Source of the DNA: Erpobdella octoculata
Lineage: Eukaryota > Annelida > Clitellata > Hirudinida > Erpobdellidae
Reading direction: 5' to 3'
NCBI GenBank assembly: GCA_963978895.1
Contig: OZ022238.1
Location: 40,789,134-40,853,133 of the forward strand
Length of the DNA stretch: 64,000 bases
Below are positions 1-12,918 of the stretch, one piece after another. Below the pieces are notes generated by a model, which had not been told where the DNA came from, made no database searches, and saw only the letters and a list, made by a program, of their open reading frames with translations. Both the position numbers and the translations under genes were made by a program. How positions within the stretch are numbered: the stretch's first letter is position 1; each line of letters begins with the position of its first letter.

Positions 1-2847
1 TTCTTTGAAGGAACAGCAAGCAATTTCATTGAGCAATAACAAATTGTCGGAGTCACAGTTTCTATACCGTGTCTGTGTATTTGTAGACAAGTAAAATATT
101 TTTTAGATATTATTATTATTGTTGTTGTTGTTAATAATGTTGGTGTCATTGTGACTAGTTTTCATCATCATCATCATCGTCGTCGGGTCGTCATTATCGG
201 GAAGAGCGGCAATAATTTTATTGAGGTTTTATTATTCAATGACTGAAATCATTTTAAATGCATTTGTTAAATGCTGCCATTAGATGAGCTTGCAAAGGAA
301 GTTTTTACTGAAGACGACTAGCTGGAAAGTGATAAATTTAACAAAAGTGATGAATTATTAGTATTCAAAAATTATAAAATGTAATTATTTTTAATATCAT
401 TTAATTTAAATTTTGAAATTGTACGTAACTCTAATTCTAAATTTCAGAGATGCTATATCAAATCATAAAAAAAGGTCAATAAATTGAAAACCAGCGTTTG
501 CACCCCCCTAGATCACTTTCGTCATCATAGGTAGTATATGTGATGTTGAACGTTCCTCACCTTTAATACTTTCATTTAGGCACATACAGAAGTGGTCTAA
601 AATTTCTATTATGAGTTACAAGTTCCCCCGTATTCAGTGCTGAACTATAAATGGTTAAATAATCGAATTATCTTTTCTCCAGTAAGTGTAAGATGATTTG
701 GTGGACTCATGGAGGCTAACTAATCTTTATTTATAGTCCTATCGGGGGCTTCGAGAAAGTCACAAAATGATTAGCGAAAAAATATTTTAAAAATCAAGGA
801 TAATTATTTTATCGCATCAAGGATAATTATTTTATAGCATCAACCCTAATTTTTCTACATGCCCCCCCCCCACTTACCGGTTCAACTTCCAAGCTCCCCA
901 TCGGACCCCATCTGTGAAGTTATAGATACAAAACCAGGTTTCAACCTAAAACTTGAAGGAACGATGTTTGAAATGAAATTTAAGATGAAGTGCATTGGTT
1001 AGAAACACAAATAAAATATTCTGTGCGGTGCTGTGCGGTGTTGATGCATGCTGGCCAAATTCGGGTGAGGTGGGACAAAAATAAACGCAGATGAGGGCCA
1101 TTTGCATTCTTTTTGGAGGAGCAGTTGGTGACATACGGGGGTGGCTGCAGGTCTGATTTGAAAAATGTATTTCATAAAATCATTGAACATGCACGGGTCA
1201 ACAGCAACAACTTGTTGTGTTTGCTGCCACATTCTTGCGGCATGGAAGTCTGCAAAGGTCCTTCAGCGAAACTTCTTACTTCTCCTTTTCTACTCAACCG
1301 ACGTGTTGTTCATTAAAAAATCTTTTAAAATCAATTCTTCAATATAGTAATTATAAAAGCGTTGAATGGGCATTTAAGATATTTTACTAAGCGAAAGAGT
1401 TTATGTTAAACGAACGCCCTACGTTTATAGTAGACTAGGAAGGATACCCGGCGTTTCCGGGTTTTAAAGTTTTTTCTGGTTTTCTGGTTGAGACAAATTA
1501 TAAAAAAGCTGTTATATATTTTTTTCTGGCCTTTGTATAATCTTGTAATAAATTTATATGTAAACAAAAAGTGGTATCCCTTTCGTATGAGAAGTACCTA
1601 ATTTGGCAAGCTAAATTGTCAATTTTTAATGGATGAATTTTTTAATGAATTTATGTATTGTTCTTAAAAATCAATACGCGTGGAAAATTTCGTCTCAAGC
1701 TGAGAACCGGAAATTAGTAAGAAATTGAATATAAAATTGTGAAGTCACAGACCTACATACAAAGTTGAATAAAAAAAAACTGTCAAAAATTAGGCAACTC
1801 GTGTCTCGCAATAGTAACAATTTAAAACATTTGCCAGACTAAAATATATTTCGGTAAGTGTTTGTTATCTTTATTAACCGCTGCTTAAAATACTTTCATT
1901 AAATTGTAGCTGGGACTGTCAGGATAAAAATAGACCAACATTTTAAACATTGCACGACCAGTTTATAACAAAAATGTCCACGTTGATTTAAGCAAAAAAA
2001 TAAAATAAACAATATAGGAAAAACGAGTTTTTAAACCTAAACTATTATTTTAAATACACTTCTTTTAGAACATTAAGTGACTTTCATTAGAAGCGGATCC
2101 GGAATTAACCGGCTGGATGTTTTAATATAGTGTATAAAATTTATTTTTGTATTCGCCTGAACGGTACAAAAACCGAAATACGTAACCACGTAACCAGTAG
2201 ACTCAAGAAGAAACACTCTTCCACCGTGCTGTGCATCCGTGTAACTTTCCGGTAAAAATATTTTAATTTTCCAATTTACATCTTAGATGGTCTTAACACA
2301 TTTTTTTCTCAACAAACAGGTTTTCGCTTCTATGGCGCGAACGCGTGTTGTTCAATTGCATCTAAAAATCTTTTCAAAGTTTTTTTTGCTGAGCAGCGCC
2401 AATTCATTGTCAAAAATTAAATTAACACAATTTCAAATTTATAAATCAACATTCGAAACTATCTGCGAGCGATTTGAAATGCTTCGGCGAATGGTCTCAG
2501 AGCCAGAAGATTGTGTTCTGAGATTCAAACCCTGATAGATGCACCCGGAAAAAAGAGTAAAATTATTCTACTTTGTTTGTAGACCAAGAAAACTAAATTC
2601 CGAAATTTCTGGACATGTGCTGTTTCTGTACATAGGACTCAAATCAAAACAACCTTATAGCAAATCTTGGAAGTAGGTACAAATTAACAAAATTCTCGTC
2701 ATCCAGCCTAGTTCAAACTTGGAATATAAGTTCATTCTTTATGACAATATGTTTTATTAAAATTTGGAAACTTTTTAAAATATTATATTTTTTAATTAAT
2801 AGAAACTACAAATCCAAAATAATAAGGGATTTGCAAAAAACGTTGTT

Positions 2848-2945
2848 TTTAAATCCTTCATATTAACTTCACCGCCGGTCTTAATTGCTTACATGATTGC
2901 TTGCTTGAATGTTTGCAAATATTAAAAACTAAAATTAACTAACTT
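2848..2945 (+). repeat. Copy of the repeat that was invaded by a hAT element at 49851
   Basis: The segment around CTTCACCGCCGGTCTT followed by TTGCTTGAATGTTTGCAAA recurs at 49819-49850 and 51978-52000, where it is split by a hAT element. The uninterrupted copy here works as an empty-site paralogue. It probably belongs to a dispersed element with GCTAGT-like ends. Confidence 0.6.
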
Positions 2946-3207
2946 CGCGTCATCCAATTGAGCTAAAATTTGAAAGATAGGCTCACTTCTCATGACAAAG
3001 CATGTTATTAAAGTTTAAAAATTTTCTAAAAAGAGTATTTCTATCTATTTAAAAATAATAATTATCTATGTTTTGAAAGAAACACAAATCAAACACAACT
3101 ATAAAATTTTTGCATATATAAATTTAAAAAAATGTCGTCTTACAAGAAAATATATTTATATACTGGTTTTACTGGTGATAACACAGAAATATTGATGTAA
3201 ACATATT

Positions 3208-3770
3208 TTTTACACACTTTACTTAACTTGACTTCTCTGTCTGTCTGTCTGTCTATCTGTCGTCAAATTTTGCAATCGATTTAAAACTAACTTCCCAATG
3301 AGCTAGAGACTTAAAAATTTAAACATATCTCCAAACTGATTAACAATGCATTCTATCAAATTTTCGGATCAATTGGACAAAATTTAAATTAAATAATTAT
3401 TTGTGATATTTTCGTCGAACTATTTATTGTCTATGCTAATATGCTCGTTGTTTATGTAACCGAATGTGGCCTACACAATCGATTATATAAAAATGTTTTA
3501 CACACTTTTACTTAACTTGATTTCTCTGTCTGTCTGTCTGTCGTCAAATTTTCCAACCGGTTTTAAACTAACTTCCCGATGAGCTAGAGACTTTAAAATT
3601 TAAACATACCTCCATACTGATTAACAATGCATTCTATCAAATTTTCGAATCGATTGAACAAAATTTAATTAAATAATTATTTCTGATATTTTTGTCGAAC
3701 TATTTATTGTCTATGCTAATATGTTTGTTGTTTATGTAGTAAAAATATAAAAGTGTTTTTAAAAAACTTT
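3208..3770. repeat. Tandem duplication of a ~285-bp unit with a CTGT tetranucleotide run
   Basis: Two adjacent copies start near 3208 and 3495. Each has ACACACTTT, ACTTAACTTGA, a TCTGTCTGTCTG run, GTCGTCAAATTTT and AACTAACTTCCC in the same order, with scattered substitutions. The TCTGTCTG signature is common near the 5' ends of Helitron-like and other dispersed elements, but no coding capacity is seen. Confidence 0.7.
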
Positions 3771-3914
3771 GTTTTTGTTTCACTTGTTAACCATCCATTA
3801 TATATGTTGTAGTTCATGCCTACTATTACTTGCATGGAAAATGTTTGGGGTTTTCATGAAAAAATTGTCGAAAAAAACTTTTTAAAAGTTGTTTATCAGA
3901 ATCAAATTAATTGA

Positions 3915-4110
3915 TTTTAAGGGCTCTGGTGGTATTGTGGTAAACCCTTCGCCTGTTGGCCTAATGGTTGGCGGTTCGAATCTCACTGGCGTTACCAGCG
4001 TCCGTTGGAATGTGGGGATGCACGCACTCACGCACCATAAACGACTGTCTCTTATTGTTGTGGTGAGTCTCACACAGGCTTCAGTCTTCTGAACCTCTCT
4101 AAACCATGTT
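3915..4110 (+). repeat. tRNA-derived SINE, copy 1
   Basis: An A-box-like TGGTGGTATTGTGG (around 3929) and a B-box GGTTCGAATC (around 3973) have pol III promoter spacing. The part after the B box (CTGGCGTTACCAGCGTC) matches the copy at 22300-22420, so both belong to one SINE family. It cannot be a working tRNA gene because no cloverleaf continues past the B box. Confidence 0.6.
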
Positions 4111-5125
4111 AATTATATTTAACCCTTTTGTTTTTGTATAGATATTTCACACGAACAATCCAATAGATAGTGGACTCTAGTTTGGACGAAATGGCTGAAA
4201 ACCCAAAAATTCAGACAATTTTGTTTAAAAATTATTTATTGGTCTAAATAACACACAATGTGTTTTTATATTTTATATAAATTTTTGAATTTAAAAAAAA
4301 TGTTCGGCATTTTCAACTCAAACTTGATTTAACTGCTTTAAGACTTTTGTTGTTCGATGTTTGTTATTTGTATTAAGTAACTAAAAAAGATTTTATTTCC
4401 AAAATCCTCCTCGAAAAATATTTTTCCAAAATCTCCGAAAAAATCATAGGTTCATTCAGTTAGTCAAGTTAATTGACTTTTTTGTAAATACATGTTACGT
4501 TATAATAAAGTCATGATAAAGTCATTATAAAAATAAATTATTTGTACAAACAACAAATATAGAGGGTGAGTAAATACTTCTAACTTTCTAACCATAATCA
4601 TAATAGTAATACTACTGAATGATTCATAAAATGCTTTAACAGAATATCAATAAACTTAAGATAATTAACATGTTTTACTTATTCTGTAGAAGTTAAATAA
4701 CAAAAGCTATAAACAAATAAAACAAAATAATTTTTTTCTAAAACTTAAATAGACTTCAAGTGAGGCGATTTCAAAAATCAATATATAAGATATAAAACAA
4801 ACTAAAAATGCAAGATGAAAGGACGTTATGACAACTGTTATTTTGTACTTTTGGCAAATTACAAGGCCTAAGCTTCTGGACAAAATTATTGCCTGTAAAT
4901 GATTAAATTACATGAATATTTTTACAACGGAAGAAAGGCTCTCCTGGTTCCCATGACTCCCCCTGTATCCGCTTTTGTCTTAAATGTTGGTGATGTTGCC
5001 ATTGAAAAACATATCGTCTCACAGAATTTCAGTTTACCAATTTGCTTTTTTAACATGAAATTAAAGAACAAACTAAAGTTTGATAAAACTGCTAATTAGA
5101 TGAAAAAAAATTTATTTGAATACAC

Positions 5126-5255
<130 letters not shown>

Positions 5256-6144
5256 GATTTTTTTTAAATTGTCATAATTTTGTACATTGAACTTTTAATA
5301 AGAAAACCAATATAATTTATTAAGGAAAACAGCGTTTGCTGGGTCAGCTAGTATTTTAATATAAAACATTCTTTTCTCGCTACAATTAATTGTTAAAAAG
5401 TGTTTTTAAACCAGTACAGAACACAACACCATTGATAGAATTTTCTAGCCATAGTACAGAATTGTAGAGCATTAATGTATAACTTTATGCTATCAAATCC
5501 ATCAACCATTTTTCAGTTACAGTCAACACAGCTTTACAACGTTAATACGCATAATTAAACTGCCAATACGCAAATTTCCTTCACCAATAAGCCGTTTTAC
5601 AGCATCAACACACACTCGGCACAACCGCATTTGCAGGCGGTACAATTGTTTCAGATATGCGCTCAACTGACCATGCATGCAATAACATGATGTCCTTCCT
5701 GATTTATATCCTACTTCTTCCTTAACAACAAGACACATCTGCCCTCTGCAACAATACGTCCGAGTTTTAAATAACCCAAGAATCAATTTTTAACTGGAAT
5801 TCATTTTCACTTAAATAATCAATTGCGATTATATTAAAAATTAATTATGTGATTTTTTTATATTTGTATGCATGTGGGTTGCGCGTGGTTCAACTTCCAC
5901 CAATTAAAAAAATTCCGAGAGCACGTGCCGATATTAATAGTGCGTTAGTTCAAAGTTATGTGGAGACCCGCTTGTGTTGTGACGTGTGTGTCATGTCATG
6001 TCGTGTTAGTAGTGAACCTTCTCCATTCTGATATCTATTCCTACCCGCACATCCCTTATATATATATATACACAAAATTATTGGACCCTTAATAACTTAG
6101 CTCGTATAATAAAATAATTAAAAATAATTTGTATATTAGCTGAC

Positions 6145-7427
6145 CTGAACTGAATAAAACGAGAGCTTTTAAACAGCTGTACTCGGCTGAGTCAACCTGG
6201 AGATATTTCAACTTTTCAACTTGCTCCTGGAAGAGTCTTATGTGATCCATGAAGGCAACGACGCGGTCAGCCGCCATTGGACTGGCGTGCAGTCCAGCTG
6301 CCGCAAGAAGGGGAGCAGCGTGGAGCGGCATGGAGCACTGAGCGGCATTCAATACAAACAGTTCACTCCAACCCAGTCTGAGCAATGCAACCTGGTCAGA
6401 GACTTGGAGATCTGGAAAGAAAGGAATGTTCCGAGCCCATTCCACTGCGCTAAACAAAAGTCTTGCTGCCATTTCGCAGATGTTTTCAATACCCATAAGA
6501 TTATTGTTGTTACTGCTGGCGTTCGATGGCTGATGAAGGTGATGAGACTGTGGTGTCAAGTACGGAGATTGGGGGTATTGATGAGAATTATGGTGCTGCA
6601 GTGGAGTCGAGGAATTACTGAATCGGTTGAGAGGGATGAGTGGCGTCTGGTACGGTTCTGCCCTGAGAAGTAACGAAACAAAACTTGAGAGGTAGCCTGT
6701 GTTTGAGTGAACGGCGTTCGGAACCGTAAGCGAGTTGGGGTTGACGTCGTTGGACGTGGCCATGCACGAGGTATTGCAGAGGAGGTTACCACCGGTGTTG
6801 CCGTAAGCCAACATTTGGTGGTGGTGATGGTGGTGGTGGTATGCGTGAGTTTGTTGGTGACCCGGGAACGAGGCGGATGTATTGTGAGGAGGAGGTATCC
6901 TTCCTCTTTGAACGGCTGCAAAAAACGTTCGCAACTTAATTATGAAAAAAAACTAATAAATTAATAAAAATAAGATTTTTAGTTTTAAAAAACAGGAAGC
7001 AAACAAAAGCAAATGAATTGCTGCAAATATTTCTGGAAACAAACAATTAAACTTGCCGACCTTCCTTTTTCATGCCGACTTTGATGCACTTCTTGAAGCG
7101 ACAGTACTGACACTGATTGCGATGGTGTTGGTCGATAGGACAGTTTCTATTGCTCCTGCAAGTGTACGTCAAATTCCTTCTGACAGATCTTTTAAAAAAG
7201 CTTTTGCAGCCTTCGCAAGTAAACTGTCCGTAGTGTTTTCCGGAGCTTTTGTCCCCGCACACGATGCACTCGACCAGAGGCTGATCTTGAGGTTTGCCGT
7301 CGTCGTTGGCCGTCGTTGTAATGCAGGTGTTGTTGTTGCTGATGTTTGTCGCTGTGGTGTTGTTGTTGTTGGTTCCGATAGAAACTGGGGTCATGAACTT
7401 TGTACTTTTTCTCTCGCTCGGTTCCAT
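6145..7427 (-). CDS. NR2F: COUP-TF/NR2F orphan nuclear receptor, two coding exons; 3' end outside window
   Basis: Exon 1 is 7427-7061 and exon 2 is 6915-6145 (minus), joined in phase 1 at a donor GTCGGC (weak) and an acceptor TTTTTTGCAG; a donor GTCAGC follows exon 2. Exon 1 encodes an Asn/Thr-rich N terminus and a complete two-zinc-finger DNA-binding domain with the COUP-TF P-box CEGCKS and the QCQYCR stretch. Exon 2 begins with the C-terminal extension VQRGRIPPP, then a His/Ser/Asn/Pro-rich insert, then ligand-binding-domain helices to [15 protein letters not shown], where vertebrate NR2F genes also have an exon boundary. The family binds AGGTCA repeats in the nucleus and mostly represses transcription during development. 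The start at 7427 is chosen because it opens the frame of the zinc fingers; an out-of-frame ATG lies 10 bp upstream. The last exon (about 100 residues with the AF-2 helix) is missing here. Confidence 0.95.
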
Positions 7428-9180
7428 AATAATTCATCTTTTTACAGGTCGTTACTCCACCACAACGTACAAGTTCAGAACAAATCTTTGTGTGATTTTT
7501 TTCTTATTCAACCATCAACGTATATATATCTATTAAAGTCAACCAAGAATTTTTATTTAGAAAAAATGAATTTTCAAACAATTCTATGAGCGTAGAATCC
7601 TACAAACTTTTCATTTTGACCCACAGACTTGAATGGGCTTGTTATTTCAGCAGCAAATATAAAAGGATCAAGCCAACATAAAAGTTATGGCTAATACACT
7701 TTGACCCTAACTAATTACATCCGACGTCGGCTTGGTTACACAGTCTCAATAGGCTATCACCTTTAGCCTGTGGGTGGAGTAGATCATCGTTAAGTCCGCC
7801 CCGAAAGAAAGCGCTGACGTCCGATTGGACGATATCTAATTGCGCGCCGACACTGATTGATTGATGGAAGTAGCGCGGAGTTATTTGAGGTGAAGATGCT
7901 GCGACCTTGGGGCTGGTAAATTATCAAAGTTCAAGTTTTTCCGACCTCGGATTGCTCTTTCAACCACGCTCCAGTGCTAGTGGTCATTCAGATAATTTTC
8001 ATTTCCAAGCGTTGTGGACACGTTGCGTTGTAAACTCGATGTTGAATGGCTGGATCTGGGCCCATCTAGGCCCATCAATATCTTACAGTATATTCAATTT
8101 GACCTTTCACATATAAAAAAAAGAATGCCAACTTATCGGACTAGCCCGTTTAAAGAAATATAGATATCGGCCGATTCTAAGGTGATTGTTGATTTATTTT
8201 ATATTAAAAATTCGCATGTTAGACAATATTTGTATTTATCTCCACGATTGAATGAAACATTAAACACCTACTTATTCATCATCATTCCAGAAACACTTGT
8301 TCATGAAGATTCTGAGTTTTTTTTAATTCGTTTCAGACAAGAGATTTGTTTTGTTGTCATCACGTGGTGAGTGAATGAAGGAAACACGTCTTTTGAGATG
8401 AAAAAATAAATAAACAAATAAGAATAAATGAAAAATCCGTATTCTGCTTGAGGTCATTGTCGAACAAACAAATTATCAAAACTTTTTTTATTTTAACAAC
8501 CATTAACCATCTTTGTATTTTAGATGATTTATTGATAAGCTACTTAGGCTTATATTGGAATTATAATGTTTTATCAATTTTATTTTCGCTAAGTTTTCAA
8601 GATTATTCAATTTTTATTATTATATTGGATCTCATTAGTTTTTTTTAAAATAATTTCTAGCTTGTTCGAACTAGTTCCTAGGAAACATTTCAACAAGCCA
8701 TTTTCTGTGCGGTCACTGTCATGTCACGAGGCAAGCCCACACACATAAGCATCTCTCATCACATTGTCACGTGTGTCAACATGCTACACCCCATCCACAT
8801 TATCTACCTACGTATGGCTTCAATTATAAACCCGAGCAGAGCATCCGACACTACTACCGAAACGGGGACCAATTAGAAACCTTTCTGAATATTTCCGAAA
8901 TAAATTTCGTTTGAAACCAATACAAAACGGGGCTCTGTTCAAAGTTTGATGCGGTGGTCTCGAGTCAGCTCATGCATTGTGTGACCCCGTGACGTCTGAC
9001 CTTTAACCCACGCGTGATCTTTCACTCTCTGAAGCCTGTCCGAACCAAGCACATTAATGATTCGGACTGATTGCCCAGTGGTTGTAATATATCATGTGGC
9101 TCTTCCATCCTCAAAATAAACGCATTTTATTTTATCGCACTGACCTCCTTTGTAGTTACCTAGGTCCGTGTCAGCCATAA
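7428..9180 (-). promoter_or_regulatory. Presumed 5' region of NR2F with nuclear-receptor half-sites
   Basis: This gene-free stretch is less AT-rich and has more CpG around 7720-8060 and 8690-9180 than its surroundings. On the plus strand TGACC[C/T] half-sites (AGGTCA-type on the gene strand) occur at 7617, 7702, 8100, 8982 and 8997; the last two are direct repeats spaced by 9 bp with a GTGACGTC element between them. An inverted CCAAT box (CGATTGG) lies near 7820. Nuclear-receptor autoregulation is plausible but purely inferred; no TATA box or start site can be assigned. Confidence 0.35.
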
Positions 9181-10793
9181 TTCTATATAGTGACGATGCT
9201 GATTATAAAAGTCATAGTGGATCAAGTCTGAGTAAAAGTCGATAAGGAACGAATTAAATTATCATTATTAGAGATTTTGTGTGTGGACAGTTTGCTAGTT
9301 TAAGATAAGTCTCTCGTCTCTCTTGACAGATTAGATTAGTAAATAGTTCTTGTATTAAAACAGTTATGTAATATAGAAAACTGGTCATTCCCTTAAAACA
9401 TATTTAATAAGTATAAACTATTTTATGCATTTTTTAGATTATTTCCTTTTTTCTAGAAAGTAAAAAAATCGAATCTACGTAGACGATACTAGTAGACACG
9501 GGGAAAGATGGAGATCGAAATTTTGGGTGGGAATTTAGCCTGCTTATCTATGGAAAATAAAAACCCCTGACTACGCTACAACTGAGAGTATTTTTAGAAC
9601 AAAATAAAGTTTACATTTTGTGTCTTTATGTGAAGTGCTTGCTCCAAATCTTCATGGAGCGTACCTTTTACCAGAATTGACAAAGTTTCCACAATCAATA
9701 TGTTGCTTGAAATTGTCACTGAGCTATGAACGAGGAAGGAGGTAGTCGTAGCCTATTAACTTCATCTGATGTTTGTTTGTTTGTTTGTTTGTAAGAAAAA
9801 CTTGTAATCAATTTTGCGACCATTTCCAATTGATCTATTGTCTTCAAAATTGTATTACACGAATCCAGGAGCGTCATTTAGGTGGGGAGTGACAGGGAAC
9901 CCCTCAAGGATTTTCCAAAATTCTTTTAATCGATTTTTGTACCTTTTTCCAATTTATTTTTAAAACAATGCACAAATCTAGGGGGTCATATGGAGAGAGA
10001 GCAGAACCTCCCAAGAATTTTTCAAAAAATAGAAATGAAAGTTTTAGAAAATGTTTGGAATGAAAACAATACATGATACCAGGAGCGTCATTTGAATTTG
10101 GAGGACAGGGATGCTTCCCAAGGATTTCCTATTTTTTTAAAATAAAATTTTTTTTATAATTTGGAGAGGAGCCATTGGCCCCTCCAAATATTTAAAATGT
10201 TTCCAAAATAGTTATTTTCGGAAAATAAATATAGAGGAAGTTTGAGAAAGTTTTTGGAAAAAGTACCTACGAGCATGACTACCGCCCCCCCGGTAAGTTT
10301 GAGAGCATTGTTTAAAAAGTATTTTTTAACTTTCACTTGTTTTTAAATAAATTTAAAAATGATCGATAGTCGACATTAGGAAGTTTGTGCTGTGGGTACG
10401 CAAGACGGACTTCTGTCCGAAAAACACAAGTAATTTTCAATCACGACATGACCATCTTTTTGTGCTAGGACAGGTGACTGCCATATTGTGTGATAGTTAT
10501 ATACCTAAGTCCTATAATAGTAATTTGTTCAAGCTTAGAAACCATCAATCAATAGAAGCCATCTCAAGAATCTTAATTCAAAATTATTGATGTTCGTCTT
10601 TCAGAGTTTTGAGAATTATTACATTAGTTATCTAATATTTGATTTGAAAAAGCAAAAGGTTTCTTTTGAGAGATGCTTCTTTTGAAACCTATAATGCTCA
10701 ACAGTAGCTTATTTTACTCCTTCTGGTGCGGGAATACCGCGGGTTTTGAGGTAATTCCGCGGAAATGGGGTGAAGCGCTGCGGAAATACCCAC

Positions 10794-10953
<160 letters not shown>

Positions 10954-11093
10954 TCGAGCGTAGTTTGGCGTAATATTTTCTTTTAAGCACACTCCGTTGA
11001 AAACTATGGTCCACTTGGCGTTTATCAATTTTTTTATATGGTGCCCTCGATTTTGCGGTAATTCAAAGACGTGAGACTTGTTTCAGATGTTTT

Positions 11094-11144
11094 ATTTGGC
11101 TTACTGCAGTTTTGGAAATCCTTTTCCATCTTCAGAGCCCAAAG
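11094..11144 (-). ncRNA. Degenerate type I hammerhead-ribozyme-like motif
   Basis: On the minus strand the parts appear in hammerhead order. Stem I 5' side is TTTGGGCT; the core is CTGAAGA (matches CUGANGA); stem II is TGGAAA-AGGA-TTTCCA (perfect 6-bp hairpin); then AAAAC where the core needs GAAAC; a two-pair stem III with loop TGCA; GTA as the cleavage triplet; and AGCCAAA closing stem I with one bulge. Penelope-like retroelements are known to carry such minimal hammerheads in their terminal repeats, so this is probably a relic of one. The G-to-A change in the GAAA core and the bulge predict that it is inactive. No Penelope reverse transcriptase was recognised nearby. Confidence 0.5.
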
Positions 11145-11296
11145 TAATAAATTAAAAGTCAGCGTAAAATAAGAAACGGAAGCAAGACGAATCAAAACAA
11201 GTTAAATTAAATTAAATTAGAGTTCGAAACAAATTAAATTAAATTCCATTAGAGTGCAAAAGTAAAACGAAAACGAGATTACTTCAAATTAAGTAA

Positions 11297-11360
<64 letters not shown>

Positions 11361-11639
11361 TTACGAGGAATGACTCCGGAACGCTACTTGCGTAATAAAT
11401 AGCCAAAATTTTCTCGTGTGGCCAGAAATATTTTGATTGTAACCTACTTGCAGCTAGCTGAGCTAGCAAATTTTCAGTTATAACACTCTCCATTGGTAGA
11501 TTGTGTTCATAATCTTAGAACCCAACAGAATTAATATATTTTTATTTATTTGTCGACTTTAATAAAACAAAGAATTTTGTCTTGTTACGGTGTTATTGTA
11601 ATTTTATATATCTATCTCTATTTGTAATTAGGGTGAACT

Positions 11640-11790
11640 GACATACTGCAGGACTGCAGGATTAACTGAAAATAGGGATAAAATAGTGCGGGGATGGATG
11701 GGAATAAAAAACTGCGGGGATGGATGAGGATAAAGAACTGCGGGGATGGATGGGGATAGAAATGTAAACTTGTGGGGATGGTTGCAGAAG
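11640..11790. repeat. Short minisatellite based on CGGGGATGGATG
   Basis: Four to five degenerate copies of ACTGCGGGGATGGATG with AT-rich spacers, period about 32 bp. The same GGGGATGG theme recurs inside the hAT derivative at 14870-15020, so this may be a fragment of a related element. Confidence 0.6.
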
Positions 11791-12222
11791 GGGATGATCC
11801 ATCATTTTATTTCAGTTGTATTTAATAAAGTTCCAAAAAAACCATATATTGAATCTAAAATAACAACATATAAAAATATTGGTGGGCTTTACTATAAAGC
11901 CTTTAATAAGTACTTCAGCTTGCTCAAAAATTAGCGACGCGACGAAATGGTGGGGAACATTTCCCCTCCTTTTCCCCCAGGCTTCACGCCTATGATTGTC
12001 GAAAAGAACGTGAGGAGTAGTCGTAGACCAGGGCATCATTTGAAGTGGCAGAAAAGTTGCTACGAAGTTTAGACAAAAGTACCTACGACCAGGGGCGCCC
12101 ACACCCCTGGCTGCTGGAGGCAGATTCCCCCTCTCTTTTTATCCCCCCTCTCTTTTTTACCCCGTCTTCTCTTGGTCCTGAATGTATGTTTAAACTAAAA
12201 ATAGATATTAAGCGTGCATACT

Positions 12223-12806
12223 CAGGGGCGCATCCAGCAGAAAATGCTGGGGGCTCAAATGTGAAAAAGTTGAAAAGCCCGCCGCAGGCGAAAATTTTTT
12301 TGACTATCTTTAGTCTGCAGTCTTTTTTTGGTATCTTTAATAATTTATTAAAGAAAGAAAAAAAAGACTGCACACTCAGTCTCAAACCAGTTAAAGCAAT
12401 TGTAAAAAAAATAAGTTTATAAATAAATGTAGCACCCCCATCTAAAGAAAAACTGCTCATATTTGGAATAATTGCAGGGCCCTCCGATTAGGCCTGGGGG
12501 GCTTGCTAAAAATTAAAAAAGCAAGAAAGTCCGCCGTAAGCGAAAAATTTTTTTGACTATCTTCAGTCTGCAGTCTTTTTTTGGCATCTTTAAGAATTTA
12601 TTAATGATAGAAAATAAAGACTGCAAACTGAAGATAGTCAAACTCAGTCTCAAACCAGTTAAAGCAACTGCAAAAAATTAGTTTATGAATAAATGTATCA
12701 CCCTCCCCCCCAAAAAAAAATAACTCATCAAGTTTGGAAAAATAGCAGGATCCTCCGATTTTGTATGGGGGGTTTGGGCCCCTCTGCCTCTTTTAGTTGC
12801 GCCCTG
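12223..12806. mobile_element. Non-autonomous hAT element nested in the element at 12090
   Basis: It starts CAGGGGCGCATCC and ends GTTGCGCCCTG, flanked by a perfect 8-bp duplication TGCATACT (12215-12222 and 12807-12814). It has no coding capacity. Inside are two copies, about 245 bp apart, of a block with TTTTGACTATCTT, AGTCTGCAGTC, CTCAAACCAGTTAAAGCAA and a run of C residues, so the element grew by internal duplication. Confidence 0.85.
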
Positions 12807-12918
12807 TGCATACTTCTAAAAATTACCTGCAAATTGACAAAATGGCCACATCCAAATACCAGTAAAATTATAAGCTTTTCCAATATTTATTTAAAAAATT
12901 ACTTCACTATGAATAAAA

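Noticed and set aside
946..1347. Overlapping short ORFs on both strands
   Set aside because: Mutually overlapping, low complexity, no family resemblance and no splice context; likely chance.
5523..5786. 87-codon Cys-containing ORF on the minus strand
   Set aside because: Cys spacing does not match the last COUP-TF exon or any domain I know, and no convincing splice sites or neighbouring exons were found.
6221..6964. Plus-strand ORFs across the NR2F exons
   Set aside because: Shadows of the conserved minus-strand nuclear receptor coding sequence; the same holds for 7053-7589.
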